A stretch of DNA of 64,000 nt from Branchipolynoe longqiensis (lineage: Eukaryota > Annelida > Polychaeta > Phyllodocida > Polynoidae), in assembly GCA_030323885.1 (NCBI GenBank), contig CM059193.1:90349825-90413824 (forward strand), written 5' to 3'. The notes under the pieces are model-generated. The model saw only the letters and a program-made list of their open reading frames with translations, did no database searches and was not told the DNA's origin. Positions 1 to 12,000 of this stretch are shown piece after piece. Position 1 is the stretch's first letter, and each line of letters opens with the position of its first letter. A program made the translations under genes and the position numbers.

Positions 1-840
1 TTTTCTTTTCTTTTTTATTCTTTTTCTTCTGGCGCAGGATGTGAGCTCGACGGCTGGCATTGTATGGTGTGGTATGGTGTGGTGTGGTGTGGCGTGGTCT
101 GTTTTGGGAAATTGTGCGGTGTTGGAGCGGGTATTCTGTTGTGTGGTGGGGATTGTAGGGTATGGATGTGGAGAGGAGGACGAAAGGGGGGCTGACTAGG
201 GGGTGGGGGTCAGATGGGGTCGGAGAGGTTAGTAGTTGTTTACGATGGTGACTGATTGTACGGGGAGTGTGGAAGGAGGGAGTACAGCTTAAGAAGCAGG
301 ATGTCCTTATTGCCCAGCTGAGAGATTAGACTGGGAGCTTGTGTATGGGTGGGTTGTAGGGAGGGTGAGGGCGTGAGGGTGAGGTGGGAGGGTGAGGGTG
401 GTGGAGGGTGGAATTGAACAACTACCGCAGCCTCCCTTGAGCTCGAGTTGAAAGGCCCCGCGCCCGGACAGGAGCATTGACGGAGGGTCTGGGAGTATGG
501 GTGGGGGGGGGGGGCTGGGGAGGAGTGGGGGAGGAGGGAGGGGGAGGAGTGGAGTAGGAGGGATGGGGAGGAGTGGGGAAGGAGGTGATGTCGTGGCGCC
601 AGCTGTGGGTTAAGACGGGATGGTGAATCAGCAGTGGTGGTGTTGCTGGTTGGAGAGAGGGGGAGGGTGGTGTTGAGCGCGATGGGGGAGAGGGGCGGAG
701 AGTGGTGAGAGGGATGGAGGTTAGGGGGGCGGTTGGGAGAGCGATGGGCGTGTAGGTGGGAGGGGGTGGGTGCGGCATGGGAAGATGGGGTTTGTTTGTA
801 GACTAGACTGAATGGCCACAATCAAAGACGAGGATCCCAG
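1..840. repeat. G/A-rich low-complexity DNA
   Basis: The plus strand is strongly G-rich with many GGTGAGGG and GGAGGAGT-like motifs and almost no C runs. The reverse strand is open for nearly 200 codons only because it is proline/serine/histidine-rich simple sequence. I see no gene here. Confidence 0.8.
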
Positions 841-846
841 GTCACG

Positions 847-1440
847 GTGGCAGCGACGAATACAGTACTGTCAGCGGGAGACCTGGTAGTTGTAGTTGTA
901 TTAGTTGGTTTAGTTGATGTAGTTTTTGTGGCACAGGTTTACTGTAGTTTATGTTGTAATAGTTGCTTTACTAGTTGTGATATCATTAATTGTTATCATA
1001 GGTGTAGCAAAGGTGCATGGAGTAGTTGTTCTGGTAGTTGTTATATTATCAGTTGTAGGAGTATTAGTTGGTTTAGTTGATGTAGTAGTTGTGGAATAGG
1101 TTTACGGAGTAGTTGTTGTAGATGTTGTCTTCCTAGTTGTGGAACACGCTTACTGGGTAGTTGTTGTAGTAGTTATATTGCTTGTTGTGGTACTTGTTTA
1201 GTTATTAATTGTAGTAATATTAGTTGGTTTACTTGTTGTAGGAAAGGCTTATGGAGCAGGTGATGATGCAGTAATTGCATCAGTAGTTGTCCTAACACTA
1301 CTTGGCTTAGTTGATGGAGTAATATATTGTTGTAGTTGTAGTAAACTGTTGTAGTAGTACTTGCCTTAGTCTTTGTACTAGTATTAGGAGGTTTAGTTAA
1401 TGTAATAGTTGTAGTCTATGTATTAAAGGATCATGAAGTG
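847..1440. repeat. GTAGTTGTAGT-type degenerate simple repeat
   Basis: The stretch is built from degenerate GTAGTTGT / TTAGTTG trinucleotide-like motifs. Similar sequence resumes at about 1745-1935. Short open frames here are low-complexity and not credible genes. Confidence 0.7.
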
Positions 1441-1559
1441 GTTGATATTGTGATCGGTGCAGTCATAGATTTCTTTTTCTTCAATATGTATACTGGCTAT
1501 CATGGATAAGTCTGAATAGACTTGTTTTCACCATTAGATAGTTTGTTGATAGAAAGCCC

Positions 1560-1740
1560 TAGCCTACACTTTTACTGACTCAAGGGATTTCTAACCTCCC
1601 ACACCACATAGACATGGTAAGCGAGCAACTTGCCTTTGATGACGCTGTGAGTTACACAGATCAGTGGAAATTCAAATTGGCAGAGGTGGGGTCACAGGGA
1701 ATCGAACCACTGACCTTCAGATTAGGAGTCCGACCTTGAA
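1560..1740 (-). repeat. tRNA-related repeat fragment (possible SINE)
   Basis: On the minus strand a tRNA T-arm-like segment with a Pol III B-box (GGTTCGATTCCC) lies near 1690-1710, preceded by an anticodon-arm-like stretch. No A-box is visible upstream, so this is at best the 3' half of a tRNA-derived SINE head followed by its body. The family is unknown to me. Confidence 0.35.
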
Positions 1741-1971
1741 AAAAAAGTAGTGTGTAGTATGTAGTATCACTAGTTCGCTAAGTGTAGTAGTTGTAGTTAT
1801 GGTTTACAAAGTAGTTACTATTATGGTAGTCGCCTTATTAATTGTAGTAACACGAGTTGGCTTAATTGATGTAGTACTTTTAGTAGTTGTAGTATAGCTT
1901 CAGCAAGTAGTTGATGTTGCAGCAGCTGTAGCTGTGTGGACAGCAGGTGCAGTCATGCGCAGTAGCTAAAA

Positions 1972-2062
1972 CCGCCGCGCCCTGCAAGCCCTGCAAACCG
2001 TGCAAGCCCTGCAAACCCTGCAAGCCCTGCATGCCCTCCAAGCCCTGCAAACCTTCAAAGGT
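1972..2062 (+). repeat. short 9-12 bp minisatellite (AAGCCCTGCAAACC-like)
   Basis: About nine imperfect tandem copies of CCCTGCAAG/CCGTGCAAG-like units. The plus frame reads as Cys-Lys-Pro repeats, but there is no supporting gene context. Confidence 0.7.
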
Positions 2063-2795
2063 TGACGAGATGCTCAGAGCTGCTCCCACTGAAGATTCAC
2101 CCCCTCAAAGCGTTCACAGCACACCAGGGAGACAGACAGTCAGACAGAGAGACATGCGGGCTGGCATCGGGCGGGTGGGAGGGCGGGTTCAGAGATGCGC
2201 ACCTTCTGCTCTCGCCAGGGACCCGGATGTGGATTCGCGTTTGATTGGCAGCGTGTGATTTAGGGAGCCGTCAAAGACAGATGCGCGTGGTGTGTGTTTG
2301 TGAGTGTAATAGAGTTAGGGTTTGGGGCAGCGGAAGGAGGGAGTGGGATACAGGTGGGAGATGAGGGAGTGGTTGATGCTGGAGAGAGAGTGGCAGTACT
2401 TCTTCTGCTATGGAAGTGGCCGCAGGTGCGCAGTGGTGCCGGTGCGCACCTTGCAGTTTGTGCATTGACTTTGTTTCTGGGGAGTTTTCAGTCACGCTGG
2501 TGCGCTGAAGGTTGCAAATCTGCAGCACTGTATGGGCACTGTCAAAAGTGGTCCCATGCAGCTGGGAGTTGGCTTCTGGTGGGTTGTAGTCAGAGAAACC
2601 ACAAGCAGGCGGGCAAGGGGTCAGGCCGGCTGTGCAGCGCCGCAGGTGTGGAGAGAAGAAGGTAGTCTAGGAGCCCAACCCCAGTCCTCAAGAGTGTTAG
2701 GGGAAGTTGGTTGGTGTAGTTTTATGCCCCAGCAAGATCCTAGGAGGCCATAACAGGACAGTTTTAGGTGCAGCCCGGGTGTTGTGCAGGCGCAG
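2063..2795. other. unassigned, largely unique DNA
   Basis: No recognisable gene, RNA or mobile element. Overlapping open frames of up to about 120 codons occur on both strands, with no domain or splice pattern I can support. Confidence 0.5.
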
Positions 2796-3702
2796 GCGCA
2801 CATACGCAGGGATACATAAATACACATAGATACAGACACAGAGACACACTTACACACAGACACACAGATACCCACACCGATTCACATACACACATACCCT
2901 CATATGCACATACATACATACATACATACACACATACACACGGACACACATACACGCAAACACACATACACTCAGACACATACATATGTAAACACAGACA
3001 CAGACACACATACCCATACATACATACACACATCCACATATGCAAACATACATAGATACACACACATGGACACATACATATATACACACACACCCTCATA
3101 CACACAGACACATATACACACTGACACACATCCACACATACTCACATACAAATGCACACACATGCACACATGCACACATGCACACATGCACACATACATA
3201 CCTACACACATACATGCATACATACATACACACATACCCACCTAAAACCATACGCACATACACACACAAATAGATGCATACACACATATACACGGATTCA
3301 CAGACATGCATACATACATACACACATACACACAAACATGCACACACATACACACCTATACGCACATACCCACTCATACACACATACACCCAGCCACACA
3401 CAGACACACACATACACACATACATGCAGACACACATACACACGTACACACACTCACATACACACATATACACATACCCACACACACACATACATACACA
3501 CATACACACATACACACCCACACACCTGCATACAACCACACATACACATATACACACATACATACACTCACCCAATACACACATAAACACATACACAGAG
3601 ATACACATACACACAGACACACATACACACATACACACAATCACCCATACACATATACACCTGTACAAACATAAACACAGACACACAGACACACACCTAT
3701 GA
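2796..3702. repeat. long CA/CATA microsatellite
   Basis: About 900 bp of ACACAT, CATACATA and ACACAGAC motifs on the plus strand with scattered interruptions. Many His/Thr/Tyr-rich (plus) and Cys/Val/Tyr-rich (minus) reading frames here are artefacts of the repeat. Confidence 0.95.
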
Positions 3703-4190
3703 TATGTAAATAGGAGTAGGATAGTCTAGTAATAAGAATAGAACAAAGTAACATACATATATGCCAAGCAAATAAAAAAAAAAACTAACATAGGCTACCA
3801 ACCATACCAACCAATTATCTGTGTGCAACTGAAATGCAGGCAATCAAATACCTTATCAGCAGCTACTGTGTGGTAAGATAACACCAACACTACAACTGGC
3901 CAGCATTGAAAACAAGCCTGGGTACCCAGGCGTATATGCTATCAACAGTATAAATACAGCCTCAATAAAAAAAAACAAGGGAGCGAGCCGACGCAAACCA
4001 TGAAACACCGAATAAACGCCGGCGACGAAGTCGGCGCTCTTTCGGCAGCTGTCAAACAAACTTACACTTACTTCCGGTCCATTCTGAGCAAAGTCACGTG
4101 GTGTCGGAGGAGGGAAGGGGCTGAAGGAGGAGGATATGAGTGTCCACCCTCCGCCTTCATTCAGACACACAGGGTACTACTACTACTACT
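3703..4190. other. unassigned DNA
   Basis: Mostly unique, A-rich in places (poly-A near 3775 and 3967). No gene supported. Confidence 0.5.
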
Positions 4191-4197
4191 ATGAAGG

Positions 4198-4505
4198 ACC
4201 AGACGGGATGGGTCTCCCGTGCTGGTAGATCGTGGGTTCGTGGGTTCGAACCCTGGTCGAGTCAAACCAATGACTTAAAAATTGATACTTGTCGCCAGGC
4301 GCTCGGCATTAATAGGATAGGGCATGGACTGGTTGGTTCAGTGTCAGGATAATGTGACTGAGTGGGATATCAGGTCATGGTGCCAGTAGCCTGGTTTCCC
4401 AATGGGGCAGCACTATAAAGTTGCCATGAGTGTGTACTGTCACAAGTCGGTACCCGTCCTGATATGACCTTAGATGTTGCTAGGGCATAAAACAACAACA
4501 AGCAA
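4198..4505 (+). mobile_element. SINE family 1, nearly complete copy A
   Basis: A tRNA-derived SINE. The head carries a Pol III B-box (GGTTCGAACCC near 4237), followed by the family body: CAAACCAATGACTTAAAAA, AATAGGATAGGGCATGGACT, GACTGAGTGGGATATCAGG and TGGGGCAGCACTATAAAG. It ends with a conserved tail (CCTTAGATGTTGC...) and an ACAAC run. The same body occurs at about nine other places in this window in both orientations, which establishes it as a dispersed family. The 5' head of this copy is slightly rearranged (duplicated GTGGGTTC). Confidence 0.85.
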
Positions 4506-4559
4506 ACTACTGTGAGGTCTGCCCTTCGTAGCGTCTCCAACATCAATCCTCATACAACC

Positions 4560-4860
4560 CCCGAGCCTGGCTCAGGGTGAATGTGGTTGATGGGCGTGGC
4601 GGTGGGCGGGTGGGGTGATGGGGGGGGGGGGGCGGGGAGCTGGGTGGGGAGCGAACTGGTGGATAGGATAGGGGCGGCCGACCAACACAAATTGAATATC
4701 CGATACGCTTGTCACATTTCTATATCGACGGGCGGGCTGCCACACAAATGGCCTTTTTACAGGCCGCAGTGGTGGTCCATGGGTCATTTAGGTACTGGGC
4801 CTCGCCGCAATGTAAAAGATGATGATGATGATGATGATGATGTTGATGAAAATGTTGTTA
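4560..4860 (+). mobile_element. possible retroposon 3' end with (GAT)n tail
   Basis: A GC-rich segment ends in an uninterrupted run of GAT triplets (about 4819-4850). Short tandem triplet tails of this type end RTE-like LINEs and their partner SINEs; the LINE at 46.7-48.0 kb ends the same way. The body is not similar to anything else I recognised in the window, so the assignment is tentative. A G run (4620-4633) lies inside. Confidence 0.3.
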
Positions 4861-5228
4861 GCGGTGGCAAAATCATGAATCCATAAGTGTACATATGTAG
4901 GTCATGTAATTTGCTGTTTGATTTACTCCTCCTGGGGTATAAATGTTTTATGAACTATTATGTGAGTATAATAAGGCTGGAAGCTTTTAATGTGCTCTTC
5001 AATCCTAACTCGGCCCTCAGTCATTGGAAGCTGGAGCCGGAACTCAGTCATCAACTGCTGTAACCTACCACAACCTCAGGTCGCTTGTGGCACCACCTGA
5101 CCTGTCTGGTCACGCATCTACTGGTCTCACAACCCTCAATCAATGTACTACTGAAAATATATAGCTATATCCCATTGCACCGAATCTGTAGTAATCCAAT
5201 GGAAGGTCCTTGAATGTGCTTTCCTATC

Positions 5229-5263
<35 letters not shown>

Positions 5264-5393
5264 TATAGTCCACTGTGCATATATATATATATCTGCTGTA
5301 TAATAAATTAACCGAGTATCTATGAATTAAAGTCTTCGGTTCATATCAACCTGACACTACATCTCTGACTAATACTCCTCTCCTTCAGTCATC
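4861..5393. other. unassigned AT-rich DNA with (TA)n
   Basis: No gene. A (TA)n microsatellite spans about 5228-5292. A CACAACCTCAGGTCGC...GTGGCACCACCTG stretch near 5070-5100 resembles 29975-29998, so it may belong to a dispersed repeat. Confidence 0.45.
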
Positions 5394-5845
5394 AGGGGCG
5401 TAATCGATTAATCAACTCGGGTCACCTGAACCACTTTTTGGCGCATGCGCACATCCTAAGGACTTGGGTTGAATAAACAAATATGCTCGAGGTGGACAAA
5501 ATGGTGGCTTAATCTGGAACGTAATATTATTGTTCAATAACCGATAGGGTACCGCAACATAGGATTTTAAGTATTTTATGATCGTAGAAGCTGAAACTCT
5601 GGTTTATTAAAAAAAAAGTGTTAAAACAATACAGGAGTTGTACCGGTAGATGTTATACTACAGGTACCAGCACAGATGTGACATCATCTCTCCTAGCAAA
5701 CCCCAGCCAAGAGGTGGGTTACTGGGGTCGGATCGTTTTGCACATGGCACGTGTATTTCTCGACTCCACTAATTGTGTTCGATTTGAAATTCTGACGACT
5801 CGGGTAACCCAAGTCGCCTGGGTCGTGTTAATCGGTTACGGCCCT
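5394..5845. mobile_element. MITE-like element with about 18-bp terminal inverted repeats
   Basis: The left end reads AGGGGCGTAATCGATTAA. The right end read on the opposite strand is AGGGCCGTAACCGATTAA, and similarity continues inward through a CGGGTNACC segment. The 452-bp element has no coding capacity, consistent with a non-autonomous DNA transposon. I could not identify a clean target-site duplication, so the superfamily is open. Confidence 0.55.
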
Positions 5846-6017
5846 ACTGGTCAGGTTTTCTGCCTCGCCTGGGTGGCGCCACCTGCCGCGCCTTCGTCGC
5901 ATGTCTCTGCCTCATGCCTGTACCGCTCGGTCCAATTTGTTTTACTGTATTTAGCATAGGCCCACACCATAATGTGGCGCCACGAGACTATTGTCCATGA
6001 AGATGGCGGGTGAATCT

Positions 6018-6354
6018 GGTTGGGTATTGGAGTTTTATATCCTAGCAACACCTAGCGTCATACCAGGACAGGCACTGACTTGTCTCCACAGTGCACACTC
6101 ATGAAGACTTTATAGTGCTGCCCCACTGGGAAATCAGACTGCCGGAACCATGACCCGATATCACACTCAGTCACATTATCCTGACACTGACTTAACCAGT
6201 CATTGCCGTATCCTATCATTGCTGAGCGCCAGACTTGGAGGTGACAAATACAAAATGCTAAGTCATTGGTTTGACTCGAACGGGGATTGCAGTCCCGATC
6301 TCCCGCACGGGAGCGCTGCGCTCTACCGATCCAGCCAGCGCGCCCGGTCGGGAG
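6018..6354 (-). mobile_element. SINE family 1, full-length copy B
   Basis: Complete copy in reverse orientation. Read on the minus strand it starts with a tRNA-like head (GGATCGGTAGAGCGC A-box side; the B-box side has decayed, with TGCAATCC where TTCGAATCC is usual). The family body follows (CAAACCAATGACTTAG, GACTGAGTGTGATATCGGG, TGGGGCAGCACTATAAAG) and ends at TTGGGTATTGGAG-side sequence. Family members of this length (about 310-340 bp) are repeated in this window. Confidence 0.85.
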
Positions 6355-6459
6355 AATGTTGATGCTGGGGGCCGATGAGATCGGAGCGAAGGGTGTCCAC
6401 TGGAAATCACCTGTAGATGAGTCCAGGATTAGGGTAGAGGAGTCGAAAGGATTCTGTCC

Positions 6460-7610
6460 ATGTGTCGGCCGATATAAGAGAGAGTACAGGCTGTGTGGTG
6501 TTGTGTATGGAGTGGGATAATGATCCACTGTCAACCGGTATAAGAGACAGTAGCCGTTATGTGTTGTGTCGTGTATGGAGTGGGAGAATCATTCACTCTC
6601 AAACGGTATTAGAGACAGGAGCCACTGTGCGTTGTGTGGTGTATGGAGTGGGAGAATCATTCACTGTCAACCGGTATAAGAGACAGTAGCCGCTGTGCGT
6701 TGTATCATGCAGGTGAATTTGGATAATGATCCACTGTCAACCTGTACAAGAGACAGTAGCTGATGTGCGTTGTGTGGTGTATCTGAAGTTGGATAATGAT
6801 CCACTGTCAACCGGTTTAAGAGACAGTAGCCACTGTGTGTTGTGTGGTGTATGTGAAGTTGAATAATGATTCACTGTCAACAGGTTTAAAAGACAGTTGC
6901 CACTGTATGTTGTGTGGTGTATGTGAAGTTGAATAATCATTCACTGTCAACCGGTTTAAGAGACAGTAGCTGCTATGTGTTGTGTGGTGTATCTGAAGTT
7001 GAATAATGATTCACTGTCAACCGGTTTAAGAGACAATTGCCGCTGTGTGTTGTGTGGTTATGTGAAGTTGGATAATGATCCACTGTCAACCAGTTTAAGA
7101 GGCAGTAGCCGCTGTGTGTTGTATCATGTATGTGAAGTTGGATAATGATCCACTGTCAACCAGTTTAATAGACAGTAGCAACGGTTTGGTGTGTGTAGTG
7201 CATAGTGGGATAATGATCCTCTGTGGACCAGTATAAGAGACAGTACCCACGGTTTGTGTGTGGTGTGTGTAGTGGGAGAATGATCCTCTGTTGACCAGTA
7301 TACAAGACATTACCAAAGGATTGGTGTGTGTAGTGTGTAGTGGGAGAATGATCCACTGTGGACCGGTTTAAGAGACATTACCCACGGTCTGTTGCGTTGT
7401 GTGTGCAGTGGGAGAATGATCCACCTTAGACCAGTATAAGAGACATTACCCACGGGTTGTTGTGTGGCGTGTGTGTAGTGGGAGTGCTTCACTGTGGACC
7501 AGTATAAGACACATTGGCTACGGTTTGTTTGGTGGTGTCCCTGCAGTGGGAGAATACTCCTCTCTGGACCAGTATAAGAGACAGTACCCACTGTTTGATG
7601 CTAGTAGTGT
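6460..7610. repeat. minisatellite, about 70-bp unit, about 16 copies
   Basis: Each unit contains TCCACTGTCAACCGGT, TAAGAGACAGTAGCC and a GT-rich spacer with GGAGAATGAT or TTGGATAATGAT. Spacing between successive AAGAGACAG motifs is 69-70 bp. Two subfamilies are visible: CTGTCAACCGG units on the left and CTGTGGACCAG units on the right (from about 7205). Confidence 0.9.
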
Positions 7611-7883
7611 GTCCGTAGGTGTGTGGGTATGTGGGATATTGGTCAGCTGCGGCCGGGGGCTGGGCCGGGGATGGTTGGCCGGGATGCTCTGAGTAATAGC
7701 CTAGGGTTTACTGACGGACTGAAGGGTTCAAGAGCCCGGGGCAATCCTTGTCTTGGTCCGGTGATAACGTAATGACTGGCAGTGGATTGTGTGGATATGC
7801 TGTCAGATCCAGTCGGCGTGTGTGTGGATGGCGGGTCAGTTGTATAGGATTATAGGACCTGTGAGAGCCGGTATGGTTAACAT

Positions 7884-7942
7884 TGGTTTGTTGTTGGCGT
7901 TTTACGTCCTGACAACATGTAAGGTCATATCAGGACGGGTAT
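7884..7942 (-). mobile_element. SINE family 1, 3'-end fragment C
   Basis: Only the 3' terminal part is present, in reverse orientation: GTTTTACGTCCTGACAAC and AAGGTCATATCAGGACGGGT match the tails of the full copies. The flanks are unrelated. Confidence 0.7.
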
Positions 7943-7997
7943 GTATGGTCAAGAGGTTCAATTGTAGATTAGGGTTATTAGTACAAGATGGACACTC

Positions 7998-8056
7998 GTG
8001 ATGTCACAGTAGGAACACTACTGCGGACACATTAAGGCCTGGTCAGAGTGAGGCAA
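7998..8056 (+). repeat. isolated diverged unit of the 51-bp satellite
   Basis: GTGATGTCACAGTAGGAACA followed by GCCTGGTCAGAG matches the satellite phase and order seen at 8700-18150, but lies about 640 bp left of the next recognisable unit. The intervening sequence is the inverted-repeat element described below, so this looks like an old array edge cut off by an insertion. Confidence 0.65.
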
Positions 8057-8129
8057 AACTGGTTTTGGACGGGATTTCTAGTTTAGCGGCGAAAAGTCAT
8101 TATGCATGGAGCGGTGTTACGCAGACACT

Positions 8130-8690
8130 GCAAGGTTAAGATGGGGTAGGCTAACACCACTCTGTAGCATGTTTACGGGTGGTGTTATGTACCGATTAGG
8201 CCCACATCGATTCAATGCTATCATATTTTACAGAATACGATACTCAAAAAGTGAAATTTGGTCAAATTAGCCCCAAAATCGAAGCGATATTAAAGCCACC
8301 GCTAAATCGGTGACAATATTAATATTGTCGAATGTAAACAAAACAAATTGCTGCAGCCGGGCACCGCCACCACTGCCGCCGCCGCCAACAGAATAACATT
8401 TTCTTAAAAGTGAAATTTGGCCAAATTAAACCAGAAATCGAAGCGATATTAACGCCACCACAAAATGTTGGTCAAATTAAATCGATATTAACGCCGCCGC
8501 CGAGGCCGGATCGGCGGCGATATTGTGAAATAGCGGTGCTCGCTGGGAACAGGCTCAGAGGGATTTCCCAATTCTATAAATAACTTATAAGTTAGCTAAT
8601 GCCACCGCACTTTGGATCGGTACATACTCCATGACCCATTTCCCAACACAGGTGTTAGCTAACCCAGCAGTGGCCCTTAACACCGGAACC
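8130..8690. mobile_element. inverted-repeat (MITE-like) element inside the satellite edge
   Basis: Left-arm sequences GGCTAACACC (8152-8161) and TATGTACCGATT (8188-8199) recur inverted on the right as TAGCTAACACC and TATGTACCGATC (minus-strand reading of about 8619-8664), giving arms of roughly 50 bp at about 75-80% identity. The interior carries two related copies of a AAAAGTGAAATTTGG...CGAAGCGATATTAA block (8247-8300 and 8407-8455) and CCGCCGCCG triplets. No coding capacity. The exact ends and any target-site duplication are unclear. Confidence 0.5.
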
Positions 8691-8696
8691 GATAAA

Positions 8697-9065
8697 AACT
8701 TGTTCATGCATATGGACCCTGGTGTGGGCACAGTATGGGCTGCTCACAGTAGGAACCCTGCTCTTATCACATTACGAGCTCGTCACTGATGACGTCTCAA
8801 TCGGAACGCTGTTGTGGACACAGTTCGACCTGATGACTGGTGACGTCACAGGAGGAACACACCTGTGGACACAGTACGGCATGGTCACTGGTGACGTCAA
8901 AGGAAGAACGCTGGTGTGGAGAGAGTACGACCTGGTGACTTGTGACGTCACAACAGGAACACTGTTGTGGACACAGTACGACCTAGTCACATATTACGTC
9001 ACAAGAGGAACGCTGGTGTGGATACAATGCAAGCTGGTCAGGAGATGGTTACTGGTGATGTCACA
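8697..9065 (+). repeat. diverged left flank of the 51-bp satellite (about 7 units)
   Basis: Units here keep the 51-bp period and the GGTGACGTCACAGGAGGAAC core but differ from one another by roughly 10-30%, unlike the homogeneous array to the right. The usual form is CTGGTGTGGACACAGTACGA, which differs consistently from the array's GTGTGAATACAATATGA. The same variant reappears at 18010-18150. Confidence 0.85.
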
Positions 9066-12000
9066 TGAGGAATGCTGGTGTGAATACAATATGACCTGGT
9101 CAGAGATGACGTCACAGTAAGAATGCTGGTGTGAATACAATATGACCTGGTCAGAGATGACGTCACAGTAAGAATGCTGGTGTGAATACAATATGACCTG
9201 GTCAGAGATGACGTCACAGTAAGAACGCTGGTGTGAATACAATATGACCTGGTCAGAGATGACGTCACACTAAGAACGCTGGTGTGAATACAATATGACC
9301 TGGTCAGAGATGACGTCACAGTAAGAACGCTGGTGTGAATACAATATGACCTGGTCAGAGATGACGTCACAGTAAGAATGCTGGTGTGAATACAATATGA
9401 CCTGGTCAGAGATGACGTCACAGTAAGAATGCTGGTGTGAATACAATATGACCTGGTCAGAGATGACGTCACAGTAAGAACGCTGGTGTGAATACAATAT
9501 GACCTGGTCAGAGATGACGTCACAGTAAGAACGCTGGTGTGAATACAATATGACCTGGTCAGAGATGACGTCACAGTAAGAACGCTGGTGTGAATACAAT
9601 ATGACCTGGTCAGAGATGACGTCACAGTAAGAACGCTGGTGTGAATACAATATGACCTGGTCAGAGATGACGTCACAGTAAGAACGCTGGTGTGAATACA
9701 ATATGACCTGGTCAGAGATGACGTCACAGTAAGAATGCTGGTGTGAATACAATATGACCTGGTCAGAGATGACGTCACAGTAAGAACGCTGGTGTGAATA
9801 CAATATGACCTGGTCAGAGATGACGTCACAGTAAGAACGCTGGTGTGAATACAATATGACCTGGTCAGAGATGACGTCACAGTAAGAACGCTGGTGTGAA
9901 TACAATATGACCTGGTCAGAGATGACGTCACAGTAAGAACGCTGGTGTGAATACAATATGACCTGGTCAGAGATGACGTCACAGTAAGAACGCTGGTGTG
10001 AATACAATATGACCTGGTCAGAGATGACGTCACAGTAAGAACGCTGGTGTGAATACAATATGACCTGGTCAGAGATGACGTCACAGTAAGAACGCTGGTG
10101 TGAATACAATATGACCTGGTCAGAGATGACGTCACAGTAAGAACGCTGGTGTGAATACAATATGACCTGGTCAGAGATGACGTCACAGTAAGAACGCTGG
10201 TGTGAATACAATATGACCTGGTCAGAGATGACGTCACAGTAAGAACGCTGGTGTGAATACAATATGACCTGGTCAGAGATGACGTCACAGTAAGAACGCT
10301 GGTGTGAATACAATATGACCTGGTCAGAGATGACGTCACAGTAAGAACGCTGGTGTGAATACAATATGACCTGGTCAGAGATGACGTCACAGTAAGAACG
10401 CTGGTGTGAATACAATATGACCTGGTCAGAGATGACGTCACAGTAAGAATGCTGGTGTGAATACAATATGACCTGGTCAGAGATGACGTCACAGTAAGAA
10501 CGCTGGTGTGAATACAATATGACCTGGTCAGAGATGACGTCACAGTAAGAATGCTGGTGTGAATACAATATGACCTGGTCAGAGATGACGTCACAGTAAG
10601 AACGCTGGTGTGAATACAATATGACCTGGTCAGAGATGACGTCACAGTAAGAACGCTGGTGTGAATACAATATGACCTGGTCAGAGATGACGTCACAGTA
10701 AGAACGCTGGTGTGAATACAATATGACCTGGTCAGAGATGACGTCACAGTAAGAACGCTGGTGTGAATACAATATGACCTGGTCAGAGATGACGTCACAG
10801 TAAGAACGCTGGTGTGAATACAATATGACCTGGTCAGAGATGACGTCACAGTAAGAATGCTGGTGTGAATACAATATGACCTGGTCAGAGATGACGTCAC
10901 AGTAAGAATGCTGGTGTGAATACAATATGACCTGGTCAGAGATGACGTCACAGTAAGAACGCTGGTGTGAATACAATATGACCTGGTCAGAGATGACGTC
11001 ACAGTAAGAATGCTGGTGTGAATACAATATGACCTGGTCAGAGATGACGTCACAGTAAGAACGCTGGTGTGAATACAATATGACCTGGTCAGAGATGACG
11101 TCACAGTAAGAATGCTGGTGTGAATACAATATGACCTGGTCAGAGATGACGTCACAGTAAGAACGCTGGTGTGAATACAATATGACCTGGTCAGAGATGA
11201 CGTCACAGTAAGAACGCTGGTGTGAATACAATATGACCTGGTCAGAGATGACGTCACAGTAAGAACGCTGGTGTGAATACAATATGACCTGGTCAGAGAT
11301 GACGTCACAGTAAGAATGCTGGTGTGAATACAATATGACCTGGTCAGAGATGACGTCACAGTAAGAACGCTGGTGTGAATACAATATGACCTGGTCAGAG
11401 ATGACGTCACAGTAAGAACGCTGGTGTGAATACAATATGACCTGGTCAGAGATGACGTCACAGTAAGAACGCTGGTGTGAATACAATATGACCTGGTCAG
11501 AGATGACGTCACAGTAAGAATGCTGGTGTGAATACAATATGACCTGGTCAGAGATGACGTCACAGTAAGAATGCTGGTGTGAATACAATATGACCTGGTC
11601 AGAGATGACGTCACAGTAAGAATGCTGGTGTGAATACAATATGACCTGGTCAGAGATGACGTCACAGTAAGAATGCTGGTGTGAATACAATATGACCTGG
11701 TCAGAGATGACGTCACAGTAAGAACGCTGGTGTGAATACAATATGACCTGGTCAGAGATGACGTCACAGTAAGAACGCTGGTGTGAATACAATATGACCT
11801 GGTCAGAGATGACGTCACAGTAAGAATGCTGGTGTGAATACAATATGACCTGGTCAGAGATGACGTCACAGTAAGAACGCTGGTGTGAATACAATATGAC
11901 CTGGTCAGAGATGACGTCACAGTAAGAACGCTGGTGTGAATACAATATGACCTGGTCAGAGATGACGTCACAGTAAGAATGCTGGTGTGAATACAATATG

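Noticed and set aside
240..821. 193-codon proline/serine-rich minus-strand protein
   Set aside because: Composition is explained by the G-rich simple sequence on the plus strand; no domain.
2764..3702. Cysteine/tyrosine-rich and histidine/threonine-rich proteins
   Set aside because: Pure translation of a CA/CATA microsatellite in all frames.
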